A stretch of DNA of 64,000 nucleotides. Origin: Sambucus nigra (taxonomy: Eukaryota > Streptophyta > Magnoliopsida > Dipsacales > Adoxaceae). The notes beneath the pieces are model-generated. The model worked only from the letters and a program-made list of their open reading frames with translations. It searched no databases and was not told the DNA's origin. The position numbers and the translations under genes are program-made. The stretch spans positions 103,795,967 through 103,859,966 of the forward strand of contig OX422216.1 of NCBI GenBank assembly GCA_949130495.1, written 5' to 3'. Positions 24,600 through 37,129 of the stretch are shown piece by piece (within the stretch, counting starts at the first letter, position 1; each line of letters starts with the position of its first letter).

Positions 24600-24924
24600 T
24601 ATTTTCTTTGATCCAAAAATTTGGCACTGTTTAAAACCGTGCCAAAAGGGTATCAAATTTTGGCATGGTTTTGAATTGTGTCAAAAGTGTACCAAAATAT
24701 ATTCAATCTGGAACAGTTATAAAGTGTGCCAAAAATATCAAATCCTATCACGGTTTAAAAGTGTGTCAGAAGTGTTCCTGTTTGGCCAAATCTAACACAC
24801 TTTTAAACCGTGCTAGAAAAAAATGGCCATTATGAAACAACTGATTCTGGCACACTTCAAAATTGTACCAGATTTGATCTAGCATAGCTTTAACCCATGC
24901 CAGATTGTTATCTTTGGTGTAGTG
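24600..24924. mobile_element. Terminal part of a probable CACTA (En/Spm) DNA transposon
   Basis: The right edge reads TTTGGTGTAGTG (24913-24924), the complement of CACTACACCAAA, which is a typical CACTA terminal inverted repeat. The preceding ~300 bases hold many direct and inverted copies of short words such as AAACCGTGCCAAAA, GGCACACTT and TTAAAACCGTG, as in CACTA subterminal repeats. I cannot find the matching left terminus or any transposase in the window, so this is one end of a truncated or rearranged element. Confidence 0.5.
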
Positions 24925-26088
24925 TCAGGAGTATAAGGTTACAAGTTTCTTTCGATTGGTGACCACGGTTACCGATGATTTGAGATCAAAGAGTCCAAGT
25001 CTTTGTTAGGGAGTTGGCACTTGAGCGTAAAAGATTGCCCAGAAAAAAGAGTTTTGGAGAGGGTTGGTAAGGTTCGAAAAGTTTGTTTGATGGTTTACTA
25101 CATTATTCGACAGGGGGATGAGTCCAGGGAGTCTGGCTAGCTAAGTGGTGGTGCTGGTTGGGTTGTGATGGCGGTGGACGGAGGAGCAGTTGGTGGCTCC
25201 ATATGTGGGGGAAGAAGTTTGGAAATTGGGAGGAGGAGAGAGAATAATAGCGGAGTGGTCCAATGGGAGTTGAATCGTTGTATACTTGCTCCACCTCTTT
25301 CTGTTTATGTTATTTTATTATTTTCAACATCATTTTTTAACATATCTATACATCAAGTTTGAAACAAGTCTCAATTTAGTCGATATGTTTTGATCTTTTT
25401 AATTAAACCCTCAACAATATTCTATTCTTCTAATAGAGATGTGACACCCACATAAGGTTTAAATTCAAACTTAACCCAAAATTTAGGGGATTAATATGTA
25501 AAAAATCTTAACTCGTGTAATTTTATACTTTTTTTCTTCTTCTTGGCTCCTCTTATCCCACAAATAGTGAATAATTTTTGTGTGCCATTCTAACAATTTT
25601 AGTATTTTTAAAATTACTTTAAATGTTTTGATTGAATTATGTATAATAAATTGTAAATAAATTATACTATATTCGCGCATCCGCTAGAATTATATGTTAT
25701 TGTAACAGGTGAGAAATATTATCGGGCCTCAATCCTAATTTAATTCATAGATCAGTGCTTTAAATAAATGAAAAGAAAGTTGATACAGTTAGTATTCTAA
25801 AAGTTACTCCTACATTATACACACTACTTTTGATCTCTCTCTTAATATTAGTTCCCTGTGCCGATAGTAACATCACCTTTTCTTAAAAAAAAAATATAAT
25901 TATTGATAATAATACATGAGAAAACTCAGTTACATAATTAATCCATAAGTTATAAGTTACAAATTGCGTTATCGGTTCTAACTTTTTAGAACAAGCAAAC
26001 TAAAGATTAATGAACCCCTAAACAAGATCACCAAACACTCATTTTTCTTCCCTTCAACTGGGAGGGAGAGAGAAAATATGAATTATAA
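24925..26088. other. Unassigned sequence downstream of the MYB gene
   Basis: No recognisable gene. A short plus-strand ORF at 25165-25362 lacks any familiar motif. The last ~150 bases before 26089 are the likely 3' UTR and terminator region of the minus-strand MYB gene. Confidence 0.4.
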
Positions 26089-27167
26089 TCAGAAAATGGG
26101 AGGCAGAGGCAGTTCCATCATCTCTTCTTGAACATGACGAGCACTACTTTCCTCCAAGAGCCACTTTTCGAGAAAAGATAAGGGAGGATTGTTGTCCTGT
26201 GTTTTTTGGTTCCTCTCATGACCCAAAACGGCGTCTGTTTGAGAAGCCTTTTGAGGAGATGGAGACTTGTCCTCCTCCTCCTCCTCCTCCCAGCAGTTAA
26301 GGCTATCTTCTAATGATATAATAATGGATTCAAAGTCTTGGTTAGAGATTAAATTATCTCCCTCTTCATGAGCCTTGCCATAATTCTTCTCATTCATAAT
26401 ATTTGAAGTGGAAGAAGAAGTCATCCATCCTTGTAAGAGTCTTGAAATATTCTGTGTGCTTGCGGCGTAGAATGAGGAGGAGTTATGCCTTCTGCCGCTC
26501 GTATCTTCTATATTATCACTACTACTTATGAAGCTCATCTTTAGAGGATGTGTAGTAGTACTGCTACTTGAAGCTGCTGATGCCATTTGCATTTGGGACT
26601 GGAACTTGTTGTTCATCTTCTTTTTCAAGTGGGTATTCCAATAGTTCTTTATATCATTGTCTGTTCTTTGAGGAAGGTACGAAGCTATGGCTGCCCATCT
26701 GCATACATAGATAGATAGATATATATATATATATATATGGTTTACCTAAGTATTATGATATAGATATATCAAGTAGCTAGGTTGAATATCATATTTAAAA
26801 CATACTTGTTACCCAGTAAAGCTTGGAGATGGATTATCATCCCTTCTTCATGTGGGGTGAAGTTACCCCGCTTGATTCCAGGTCTGAGGTAATTAGTCCA
26901 TCTAAGTCTGCAACTTTTGCTGCACCTTAACAACCCTTCATTGATCAAAAACCAAATTCAGGAAAACTTGAAACAATTGAGGTTTGCTGATGTAAATGAT
27001 ATGGCAAATAAATTTGCATATATGGAACGCGTACCGGTGTTAGTAGGCACTGATCTCCAATTTCCGGGACCATGTTGTTGGATATAGGACACTAAAATGA
27101 TGTCTTCTTCAGGGGTCCATGGCCCTTTCTTGATACCAACTTTATCACAGCAAGGTGGCCTCCCCAT
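26089..27167 (-). CDS. MYB60-like: R2R3-MYB transcription factor, subgroup-1 type (MYB60-like)
   Basis: Three exons on the minus strand: 27167-27035, 26935-26806 and 26698-26089 (133+130+610 = 873 bases, 290 residues). Both introns have GT/AG ends and sit at the positions usual for plant R2R3-MYB genes. The R2 tryptophans are W17, W37 and W57; R3 has F70, W89 and W108. The sequence begins MGRPPCCDK and the third R3 helix is [12 protein letters not shown], so DNA binding should be intact. In the C-terminal part, [10 protein letters not shown] (~171-180) and [10 protein letters not shown] (~262-271) resemble motifs of subgroup 1 (MYB30/60/94/96 group; family knowledge). The best guess is MYB60-like, a group known for guard-cell and cuticle or stress control. 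An acidic E-run is encoded by a CTC repeat near 26,272-26,290. The protein would act in the nucleus. This is the only intact host gene seen. Confidence 0.93.
26699..26805 (-). other. MYB intron 2 with (ATAG)/(AT) microsatellite
   Basis: 107-bp intron with GTATG donor and TATGCAG acceptor on the minus strand. An ATAG then AT run occupies about 26,706-26,738, close to the acceptor, so its length could vary between individuals. Confidence 0.9.
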
Positions 27168-27254
27168 ATATATATTATATGGCTGCTTCTCCCACCACCT
27201 GTGTGTGTGTTTTCTCTAACTTATAGCTCTGGAATAGTGACAAGAAGGATGAGA

Positions 27255-27261
27255 TTTTATA
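27255..27261 (-). promoter_or_regulatory. Probable TATA box of the MYB gene
   Basis: Minus strand TATAAAA, about 90 bases upstream of the MYB ATG. This would give a transcription start near 27,225-27,230 and a 5' UTR of roughly 60 bases. Confidence 0.55.
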
Positions 27262-28679
27262 TGCGAGGTGATGGAAGGAAGCTGGTGATGAGTGACTTAT
27301 AAAAGAGGAAAGCTTTTATTTCACCCACTGATCTACCGTGCCCAGTCAGCTGGCTTTCTTAAAACTTTAGTCAGATGAGATCACAAGTCACTCAGTATTA
27401 TATAGCAAGCAGCGATGTTGGAGTTTCATCTGTTTTCTCACTCTTTATTGTCACGTGCTACAGCTGGCAACTAACCTCCCAAAGTAACAAAACTTTAGTT
27501 CTAGATTTTTATTTCTCTACTCGACGCCTCACTCATGGCTAGGTTTTGGCTACCTCACATTATTTTCTCATTAAATTTTTTTTTGGTGAAAATTATTTTC
27601 TCATTAAATGCTCTACTAATTTTAGTCATTGCCAATAAACGCCGGATACAACATTTCTTTCTTCTCACTTCTTAACTTTACGGACAAAGAAAAATAGGCA
27701 CTTTTGGTGAGTGACCACTGCCAAATATGGTCCCTCTCAAATTATAATTAATTTTATTTACTCTCTTTTAAAGGTTTATATCTATTGTGGTGTATACTTC
27801 TGTCTTAAATAAATTTGTATCATATATATATAAGTTTCACAAAGTGGGACGATGGTAATAATAAATACCATAGATTAAAGTAATAAACACAGACTCGTTT
27901 CGTTGAAGATTGTGGATAATAATGTATTAGAGGGATAACATAAAAATATTGAAATTAACTGTTACACAAGCAGAATTAGGAGGAGTGATGCCAAGGCAAC
28001 ACTAATGTCCCAGAGATCGAACACAAAAGAAGTAATTAGTTGCCACATGAATCAACTCAAAAAATAAAAACAAAAAACTAGTTGGAAAATTGGACTTGAA
28101 TTGGGTTTTAGAAAGCTGTCCAGAATTTTCTGGACAGAATTTTGAGCTCTGGACAGAATTTTGAGCAACTTTGAGCTCAAATTTAGGTGGGACCCACACT
28201 ACGAAAATCGTGGGACCATATACGAACGCGTTCACCTCCGCAAGGAGATTAACATAGTATATTCATACGTCCAATTTTAATAAGTTATGAATGATAAATA
28301 TGTCCCCAAAGTGACTCACAAAGCAATGAAAGTTAATGCATTGGGTGTGTTTTAACTCTTGTCCCACATTGGAAGAGTAGTGAAAATTTGATGAGTTAAT
28401 AACACCCCAAGTATGGACTAAGGCTTGGATGCCTTGGGGTATCCCAACTCTTTGAAGGGGAGATGACCTAAGCTATGCACGGGTTGACTTTCGGTCAAAA
28501 GTTCACACGCGTCGACTCGGCTCGGCAAATTAAACATTTCCCCTACAGAATTGACTACTGAAAAAATTGCCCTCCAATAATTCTGAATTTATGCTGCATC
28601 TTTTCCCAGAAAAATACAAACTTTTCTACTGCTACTGCATGCATTCCTGCATATCATTCTTTGGTTTGGTTGAGTATAA
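27262..28679. other. MYB upstream region and unassigned sequence
   Basis: The first few hundred bases are the likely MYB promoter. At about 28,124-28,170 the phrase TGGACAGAATTTTGAGC is repeated. At about 28,350-28,480 is a TGTCCCACATTGGAAGAG stretch of the kind common in dispersed plant repeats. No ORF is believed. Confidence 0.4.
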
Positions 28680-29575
28680 ACACAGAATTGTGTTCGAAGA
28701 AATTAATCATTATTGTGCTGCTTGATTAATTGGAAATCCGTTCTATCTTGGGAGACAATTATTCATTACCTTTGGCACCTTGTAGAGGGAATAAATTTGT
28801 CTTAAGGAGAGTGTTCTAAACAGGGCTCGGATTACTTTTTCTATTCTAATATTATTTCTGCAAATACAAGTAAGTATTTCATTTCTGTAATTTCGTTTTA
28901 TTTCTGTAATTATATTATAATTAATAATTCTGTACTTTTGTATTTATTAAACAGTAGACATAACAAAACTTAGGTTGTACCGTCACCATAAACATATCTT
29001 AGTCATAACCTTGTATGAAGCCACACATTTTACCTATCAACTAAATTTTTTATAAACAACTAGTGTTCTTGTTTTCTTGCTCTATCCCTGCATAATCAAG
29101 ATTGTTTTGTGATCAAAATAAAGACATAAGGTACATATTATATCAAGTTTATAAAAACAGTTTTGTCATGATGCAATCACAGATTTTTAATTATGTTGTA
29201 TAACCATGATCAAACACTAACATTTGTTCATTGCTAGTGAGAGGAAGATGACTTGAATGGTCCTTTAAATTGATCCTTAGAACCTCCTAAAAACAACCCA
29301 GAATTATGATTTGTATGTGCCCAGAATTTTGAGAAAATATGAAAAAGTGAATTTCAAATTTTCTCTCCCCTTAGATAATTGTGTGTTATGAAATAACCTA
29401 GATGGTGCAAGGCTACTCTATATAAAAGGGGAAGATGACCGAAAATCCTAATCAAATCCCTTAATTTTTCATTTATCACATGCCTAATTAATTATATGAT
29501 ATTTATCAAGACCACATAAATGAAATTAAAAAATTAATTTCGAACTCTAATTATTAATTCTAACAGTCTTCCACT
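28680..29575. mobile_element. Possible degenerate Copia-type LTR/leader fragment
   Basis: At 29,555-29,580 the plus strand reads AATTCTAACAGTCTTCCACTTAG, which on the minus strand is a purine tract followed by TGTTAGAATTAAT, the look of a PPT-LTR junction. A minus-strand TTTTATATAGAG TATA-like site lies near 29,420. At 28,740-28,840 there is a stretch resembling Copia leaders (GGGAGACAATTATTC, TTCTAAACAGGG), from general memory only. The ends are not defined. Confidence 0.3.
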
Positions 29576-29762
29576 TAGTCTTAACAATCATATCCTTATC
29601 ATTAGATTATGTGTCATCAGGTGCAGAGTAAGTGATAAATATGGTTTGCCAAATCAAATGATTCATGAATTTGAGTCATGGTGGTTCCATACTATTCTAA
29701 AGCATAGTCCCTTCCATGTACTACTATAACAATGTTACATGCAATAAGGCATTTAATATTGG

Positions 29763-30656
29763 TGTAATACCCCGTATTTTTATGGCTTTTAAAATTCGGG
29801 ATTTATTAAATTTAATTTGAGGTATTAATTTAATGTTAATCCGATTTTTTTTTTTTTATATTTACTAGCATGATATGAGTTAGTAATTATTGAAAATTTG
29901 TTGAATATTACTAGATGAATAAAGTAATATATGAGATTGATTTTATTAAAATTGTCACGAGTGAATAAAATGGCAATTATGGAAATTTAATTCGGGACGC
30001 GCCTCTGTCGTGTCAGGACTAAATTATTATTATTAAAATGAATAAATTATAAGTCATCCGTATAGTCGTTTTGATTGCGCCAAAGTGTCCGAAAGGGTCG
30101 AGATAGTCAGAAAAGTGTTCCCGAGGGTTTAGTTTGAGTCTCGGGGCGTTTTTAGGCCTAATTGACATCCCAGGAGGGTATTTTAAACATTTTGTATTTT
30201 TGGGTAATTAAACCCATGAATTTTCTTAATATTTATTAGCCATTTAGAGTTGTCTCTTGGGGTTAACAAACACAAAACCTAAGCCAGCCATTAGAGAAGA
30301 AGGTGAAGTGATTAGAGAAGAAGGTGAAGAGATTAGAGAAGAAGGTGAAGAGTTTTCCATGCAATCCAAGGCCTATAACTCACCCGATTTGTCCGCCACC
30401 ACCACCAAAACGTAAATCGCACGACGATGAACGCAACCATATATTTCTCACCAACAAATCAGACCCTTGAATCCCAGGCAAGTATCTATCTTGCTGATTT
30501 CCAAGTTAATATACCTTCCATGTTAGTTTATGAATGAAAATCATATGTTTTAATGGAAGAATTATATATTTTGGAAGAGAATTTATATGTGTTGTAGGGA
30601 GAACCCATGTAGTCTAAAATCTTGATCATATGTAGAGGATTTATTGATGTCGTTAC
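29763..30656 (+). mobile_element. LTR family B, left copy, first segment
   Basis: Begins TGTAATACCCCGTATTTTTATGG, matching the 3' LTR at 55,999 over its length. Modules: GGGTCGAGATAGTC block (30,057-30,110), three tandem 21-bp GA-rich units (30,291-30,351), CCACCACCACC, and CCCAGGCAAGT with a GCAAG...CTTGC hairpin (30,476-30,494). There is no polypurine tract upstream, so this is a 5' or solo-type LTR. It is interrupted at GTTAC (30,652-30,656) by the chromovirus. Confidence 0.85.
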
Positions 30657-33570
30657 TGTGACACCCCGAATAATTAAATACCGGGTAGCTACTCCTTTAT
30701 TAAATTAAATCAAAATGCCTAGTTGGCTCAGTTAATAGCATCACTGTCGAAAACATTTTATTTTTACTAACCACCTAGTATTTAAAAAGTAAGTTGCCAA
30801 ATTTTAATTAAAGTCTGATTAACATGCAATAAGTGTAAAAAATAAAAACACCATCACCATAACGAAGTAAATAGAATAACCATCACATAATGTAAATAAA
30901 GTCTGGAGGAAAACTCCTCACTACAAATCCCACATCTGAAATAAGTAATTGAATACTTAATCAATACATGCCAAAGTCTGAAAACTGTAATGAAAAAGTA
31001 ACTCTAATGGATCTGGGCAACATGCCCTAAAACTGAAGAATACTGAATACGGAATCCAACTGATAGAAGCGTCTAAAGGCAAATCCCTTTAGCTTCCACA
31101 AACAGCTACAACTCGTCACCTGAATGAGTATCCTATGCATGGTGTCCTTGTGGCTGGGCACCTAAAATGGTTTTACAAAAAAGTAGATTTGAAAGCAAAC
31201 GGGTCAGAGCCCGAATGTGGAGATATTTTAAAAACCTGCAAGTGCTTTAAAAACATTTAAACATTAAATGCAAAGTACATGTTAGGACGTGCACTCACAT
31301 GAAATTCTCACCTCTCGTCTAACTGTGCACTCCTAACGTAAGTACCAATCTAAAATGACACAACCACTAGCTAAGTGATACCATATCTAGCTAGACTGCC
31401 ATATGTTCTACCCTTATTACTCTGTTCCCATTAACATTATAACGATCGCAATTAAATGGGAGCTTAACGTAAATTCAGGTTCTCATATAAAAGTAATACA
31501 ACTCATTATAGATTAGCCCTCTATGTTATTCCATAGTTACACACAATACCATATGAAAATTTCCAATTTATTAAGCGTATATTTCCCACAACATAAATAT
31601 ACAATATAAGAACCCGAGACTAAACTGCGGTGCACACATACTCTGCTATCCATCCCGGTACATCACGTACATAAGGATCACATATTCCGAATCTCTCAGG
31701 AATAGTTCAGATAACACAAATCACAAACAGTGGAGGCGAACACAGTCACTTCACATGGGTCACGCACATACCTACGCTCCCACGATCAGCAGACTTATTA
31801 ACATCCCAATAAGTCCTTCTCTGACCTATGTTCATCGAGGTAACCAGTCTAAATCCGGGCAACACAAGGATTAGAGGGCCCTAAGCGAACACAAACCTCC
31901 CGTGATAGCAAGTATGGTAGGTATGTCATACACACAATTCATATACCAATACTAAGTAAACACACATCTTAGTAATCCCGTAGTTTAATTGTAGTACTAT
32001 TCTCATTCTAGTACCAATATATAATTTACACACTTTATACGATTCCGGTTTATAATCATACGCGCCATAATTTATTCTCACGTCATAGTAGACACTCACG
32101 TCTTAACCCAAACAGTCCATTGATTTAAATCACTTGTATATAATTTACTCCTCATAATAACCCAAAAGTCCCAAATCTATCAATACATCATCAAAGGAAT
32201 GTTATCTCTACCCTCGAACAAGTTTACGGGACTCCCAAAATCAAAACAGGCCAAAAAGGCCTAAACTGCCAACTCGTTAGAAGTCTCGTTCGAACGAGGC
32301 TGTTCGAACGAGATTCCAGTTCGTTCGAACGAACTGTACCTTCTAACGAGATCTCGTTCGAACGAAGTATCGAACGAAATTCCCTTTCGTTAGAAGCGAC
32401 TGGTCAACTCGTTAGAAGCTCGTTCGAACGAGCTCGTTCGAACGACCTGGGAAGGTCTTCTAACGAGGGACCAGTTTCGGCCCAGATTTTTCCCAATCTC
32501 GTTTTTCACCATTTTTACTCCTCAAATCTCCTCTAAAATTAGTCCCAACGATTGTTTTAAGGTCTCTAATCAATCCTAAATATGCCATAGTCACATCCCA
32601 ACACGTTTTAAAGGATTAATTCATCCTAACATCAATCAATTTACAAATCTCTACACTTTTCCTCCAATTATTCAAGAACATGAACCCTAAACTTTTAAGT
32701 CCTCAATTAGTCCATTCTAAATCCGTTTTTCTTACATCCAACATATATTAATACCAGAATAATCATCTCTATATGATTCTACATGCAATTTGTCCTCAAT
32801 ATTCAAGTTCTAAGTCCAAACAACATGGGTTTTCATTTATCTTCCAAGAACAATTGTAAATTTTCAAATTATCTAACATGGAGGAAACATTCTCTGAATT
32901 AAAAGAAATTAAATCAATTGCCTCGATTGTCTCTGAATTTGGTGTTGATTTCCTCTTTCTTTCTGCAGAATTCCCTCTCTCTCTCTTTCTCCAAGCTTCT
33001 TCTCCAATGGTTATGGTGGCTAGGGTTTGTTTTGGGGAAACTTAGAAAACCTAATCTAACAACCCCCGTAGCTTGTTGGGTTAATAAGGGTTGGTTAGTG
33101 GCTTAGTGGGTCAAACCCACATCAGATTTACTTCTCTAATTTTCGTCATTTTTAATTCCTAAAAATACGAAATTACTAAAATACCCTTTATATTGCCGGT
33201 ATGGCCTAAAAATACCCCGGGACCCAAACTACACCCCCGGCTAGTGTTTTCTGACTATCTCGACCCTTCCGGACGCGTTGGCGCACTCAAAACGACCATA
33301 CGGTTAATAGAATTTAAATTCACTTTTATAATTAAAATAATTATATCCTGACGCGACTGTCACACGCGTCCCAATAAAATAACCAAATTGTTGTATATCA
33401 ATCTCATGACAATTTTCATAGTTCAACATTCAATATAACATCATATATACTCAATATAGTCAAATACCAACTCACATCTCGCTAGTATTTTATCCGGATT
33501 AATTCCCAATTAATTCTCATTTAATAATTAATCCCAAAAATAAATATAGCCAAAAATACGGGGTATTACA
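30657..33570 (-). repeat. 3' LTR of the chromovirus (family A, 2,914 bp)
   Basis: Ends TGTGACACC...GGGTATTACA on the plus strand. It contains the palindrome cluster (32,281-32,468), AG|GCAATT (the GC-donor motif with one change, near 32,916-32,924) and the GGGTCGAGATAGTCAG block (33,252-33,301). The short ORF at 32,918-33,106 also occurs in the other LTR and is not a gene. Confidence 0.93.
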
Positions 33571-33582
33571 TACTTCCCCCCT
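33571..33582 (-). other. Polypurine tract of the chromovirus
   Basis: Minus strand TTAGGGGGGAAGTA directly before the LTR start TGTAATACC. The same tract precedes LTR B at 55,987-55,998. Confidence 0.85.
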
Positions 33583-33612
33583 AATAACTGAATTTCGTCC
33601 CGAAATTTGAAA

Positions 33613-36600
33613 CTAGAAAGTACCTGCTAAAAACAACTTTGGATAACGTTCGCGCATCTCATCTTCGCGCTCCCATGTGGACTCCTCGACATTGTGATGT
33701 CGCCACTGAACACGCACTAACGGAACTATTTTTGACCGCAGCTTCCTCTCACTTCGGTCCAAAATAGCAATCGGCCCCTCCTCGTAGGAGCTATCCGGCT
33801 GGAGATCGATGTCCTCCACAGCAAGGTGAGAATGAGCCAAATTATCTCTAAGGTATTTTCTTAGCGAGGAAATATGGAACACATCGTGAATCCGATGCAA
33901 ATGCTCCGGTAATCCAAGTCTATACGCAACCGGTCCGATCCGCTCAATAATAGGAAACGACCCCACATACCTCGGTGCCAATTTCCCCTTCTTCCCGAAA
34001 CGCATAATCCCCTTCATAGGAGATACTCTGAGCAAAACCTGGTCCCCCACTTGGAACTCCCTGAAAAATCTCTTCGCATCAGCATAACTCTTCTGCCTGT
34101 CTTGAGCTACCCGAATGCGACTCCGAATCAACTCAATCCTTGCCGAAGTATCCTGAATCACTTCCGGCCCAAGTAGTTTGTTGTCCCCCACCTCTAACCA
34201 ACATGCTGGGGAACGACAAGGCCTACCGTACAATGCTTCAAACGGAGCCATGCCAATAGTGAACTGATAAGAGTTGTTGTAAGCAAACTCTACCAGTGGA
34301 AGGTACTGCTCCCATCCACCCCCAAAGTCAATAATGCACATGCGTAGCATGTCCTCCAACATCTGATTTGTGCGCTCGGTCTGCCCATCGGTCTGCGGAT
34401 GATAAGCCGTACTCAACCGCAATTACGTGCCCATGGCCTCCTGGAAACTCTCCCAAAACCTCGAAACAAATATCTTGTCTCTGTCAGACACGATATTTAG
34501 GGGTACACCGTGAAGTCTCACAACCTCTGAAATGAAGAGCTGAGCATACTGTCCCGTAGTGTAGTCAGTCCTTACGGGTAAAAAGTGAGCGACTTTGGAC
34601 AACCTGTCCACAATTACCCAAACGGAGTCGTGACCCCTCTGCGACGTAGGCAACCCTGTGATAAAGTCCATGGATATGCTCTCCCACATCCACACCGGGA
34701 CTTCCAACCGCTGTAGCAGTCCTGCCGGTCTCTGATGATCCACTTTTACAAGCTGACAAGTGGCGCATTTCGAAACAAACTCAGCGATATCCCTCTTCAT
34801 ACCGCTCCACCAATACTGCCGTCTCATGTCTTGGTACATTTTGTCCCCTCCGGGATGTATCGCGAACCGTGAGCCGTGCGACTCTGCCATCACCTCGTGT
34901 CGCAATTCCTCCCCTTCCGGAACCACTAATCTCCCATTGAAGCGTAATCCCCCGTCTGAGCTAACGGTATAGGACTCGGCTCCCTCTGCTAGTAATCGAA
35001 CTATCTGCTCCTGACAGAACGAGTCATTCGCTTGTGCCCGTACTACCTTCGTGACAATCTGCGGTGTAACGGTCATCACAGACATGAAAGATCGGGCCAC
35101 TGCATCCTGGTGTCCCAACTCCTTCCACTTTGCCTTCCACACCTCTGCCACCTCATCTTCTGGCCTACGGCTCAACGCGTCTGCTACCACGTTAGCCTTA
35201 CCTGGATGATACTGGATATCGAACTGGTAGTCTTTCACAAACTCAAGCCACCTACGCTGCCGCATATTCAACTCTTTCTGCGTGAACAGGTATTGTAGGG
35301 ACTTGTGGTCCGTGAACAGTTGGAACTTCTCCCCCAAAAGATAGTGCCTCCAAATCCGTAGGGCAAATACCACTGTTGCCAACTCCAAATCATGCGTGGG
35401 GTAATTCCTCTCGTGAGGCTTAAGCTTACGGGAAGCATAAGCTATGGCCTGTATCTCCTGCTGCAATACACCTCCAAGCCCTTGCAAAGACGCATCGGTG
35501 TATACCAAATACTCAACTCCCGGTCTCGGCAATGCTAACACAGGTGCTGAGGTCAATTTGTCCTTTAACTCATCAAATGCCAACTGACAGGCATCACTCC
35601 AGATGAATGGCACACCCTTACGAGTCAGATGTGTCAAAGGACCCGCTATCTTCGAAAATCCCCGAATGAACCTCCTGTAGTATCCTGCTAGACCCAAGAA
35701 ACTATGAATCTCCGTTGGTGTCGTGGGCTGTCCCCACTCCCTCACCGCGGATACCTTCCCCGGATCAACAGATATCCCCCGGTCGAAAATAATGTGTCCC
35801 AAAAACTGGACCTCCTTCAGCCAAAACCCGCATTTCTCATATTTTGCATACAACTCGTTCTGACGAAGTGTCTGCAAAACCTGCCTCAAATGCTCGGCGT
35901 GCTCCTCCTCTGTCTGGGAGTAAACCAGAATGTCTTCAATGAAGATAATGACAAACTGATCTAGGAAATCCTTGAACACTCTGTTCATCAAGTCCATAAA
36001 CACGGCTGGAGCGTTGGTCAAACCAAAAGGCATAACCCGAAACTCATAAGAACCATATCTCGACAAGAACGCAGTCTTCGAGACATCCTCCTCCCTGATA
36101 CGCAACTGATGGTATCCCGATCTCAAATCAATCTTCGAGAAGAAAGAAGCTCCTCTCAACTGATCAAATAGGTCATCGATTCGGGGCAACGGATACTTAT
36201 TTCGTATCGTGACCTTGTTCAACTCCCGGTAGTCCACACACAATCTCAGTGAACCGTCCCTCTTCTTCACAAACAAAACTGGAGCGCCCCAGGGTGAGGT
36301 ACTCCTGCGAATAAAGCCCTGACCTAACAGCTGCTCTATCTGATCTCGTAGCTCTCGCATCTCTGCCGGAGCCATACGGTACGGTGCGCGTGCTATAGGC
36401 CTCGTATCTGGCAATAGGTCTATAACAAAGTCTATCTCTCGACTGGGGGGTAGGCCTGGTATCTCCTGAAACACATCCGAATACTCCCTGGCAACCGGGA
36501 TCGAATCTAAAGGAATCACAACCTCCTTAGAGGTATCCTCCTCTATGTAATACAGATGAGCGGTCGATCCTCCCTCTGGGCGAGGCATCGCCACTACGAA

Positions 36601-37089
36601 CATCTCTTGCCCCGGAATGGCAAAAACAATGCTCCCGCTGAAGCAATCAATCATGGCCCTATAAGCTACGAGCCAATCCATACCGATAATCACATCGTGA
36701 ACATGCATATCTAATACCAACATGTCTGCAGGTAATACCAAACCACCAATCTCGACCCCCACTCCCCGGCATATAAAGAATATAAGTGACCCACTACCCA
36801 ATGGTGAGTCGACACACGTCACTGTGCTCTCTGCCGTAGCTAACAATCCTAAGGCTTTCGCGAAGTGTGTAGCTATAAAACAATGTGTAGCCCCCGTATC
36901 AAATAATACCCGACCCATAGTGCCATATATAGGAAACGTACCCTCAATCGCAGGCGGTGCCTGTGGAACTGCTGCCTGGTGGACGTTATAGACACGTCCA
37001 TACTGTAGCTGCCCCGTCTGAACTGGGACTGCTGGAATGGGTGGCAATGCTGCCATCTGTGGCGGTGCGGGGAGAGCGGCAGGAAACAT
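33613..37089 (-). pseudogene. Chromovirus pol pseudogene (PR-RT-RH-IN-chromodomain)
   Basis: An 888-residue frame (37,089-34,423) followed, after an in-frame stop, by 269 residues (34,422-33,613). The first part holds a protease with DTG at ~64-66; RT at ~240-430 with KIDL (D321) and FIED in place of the usual FIDD (E385, D386); RNase H with YTDAS (D532) and VVADALSRR; and integrase HHCC (H738, H745, C775, C778) with D808 and D869. The rest of integrase, including the catalytic Glu (TERTNQ), comes after the stop and is followed by a C-terminal chromodomain-like [15 protein letters not shown] chromodomain marks chromoviruses; with 2.9-kb LTRs this suggests the Tekay/Del clade. The stop at 34,423-34,425 and the changed RT motif argue that the copy is inactive. 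Confidence 0.93.
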
Positions 37090-37129
37090 AGGCCTCTGCG
37101 GCTCCTGGCGAGCACCCTGCTGCTGCTGC

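Noticed and set aside
24600..24924. Complete CACTA transposon
   Set aside because: Only one terminus with subterminal repeats is visible; no matching CACTA left end or transposase was found.
32918..33106. 62-residue ORF in LTR A, repeated at 38,502-38,690
   Set aside because: It is present because the LTR is duplicated; it has no known motif, and it runs antisense to the element through its leader region.
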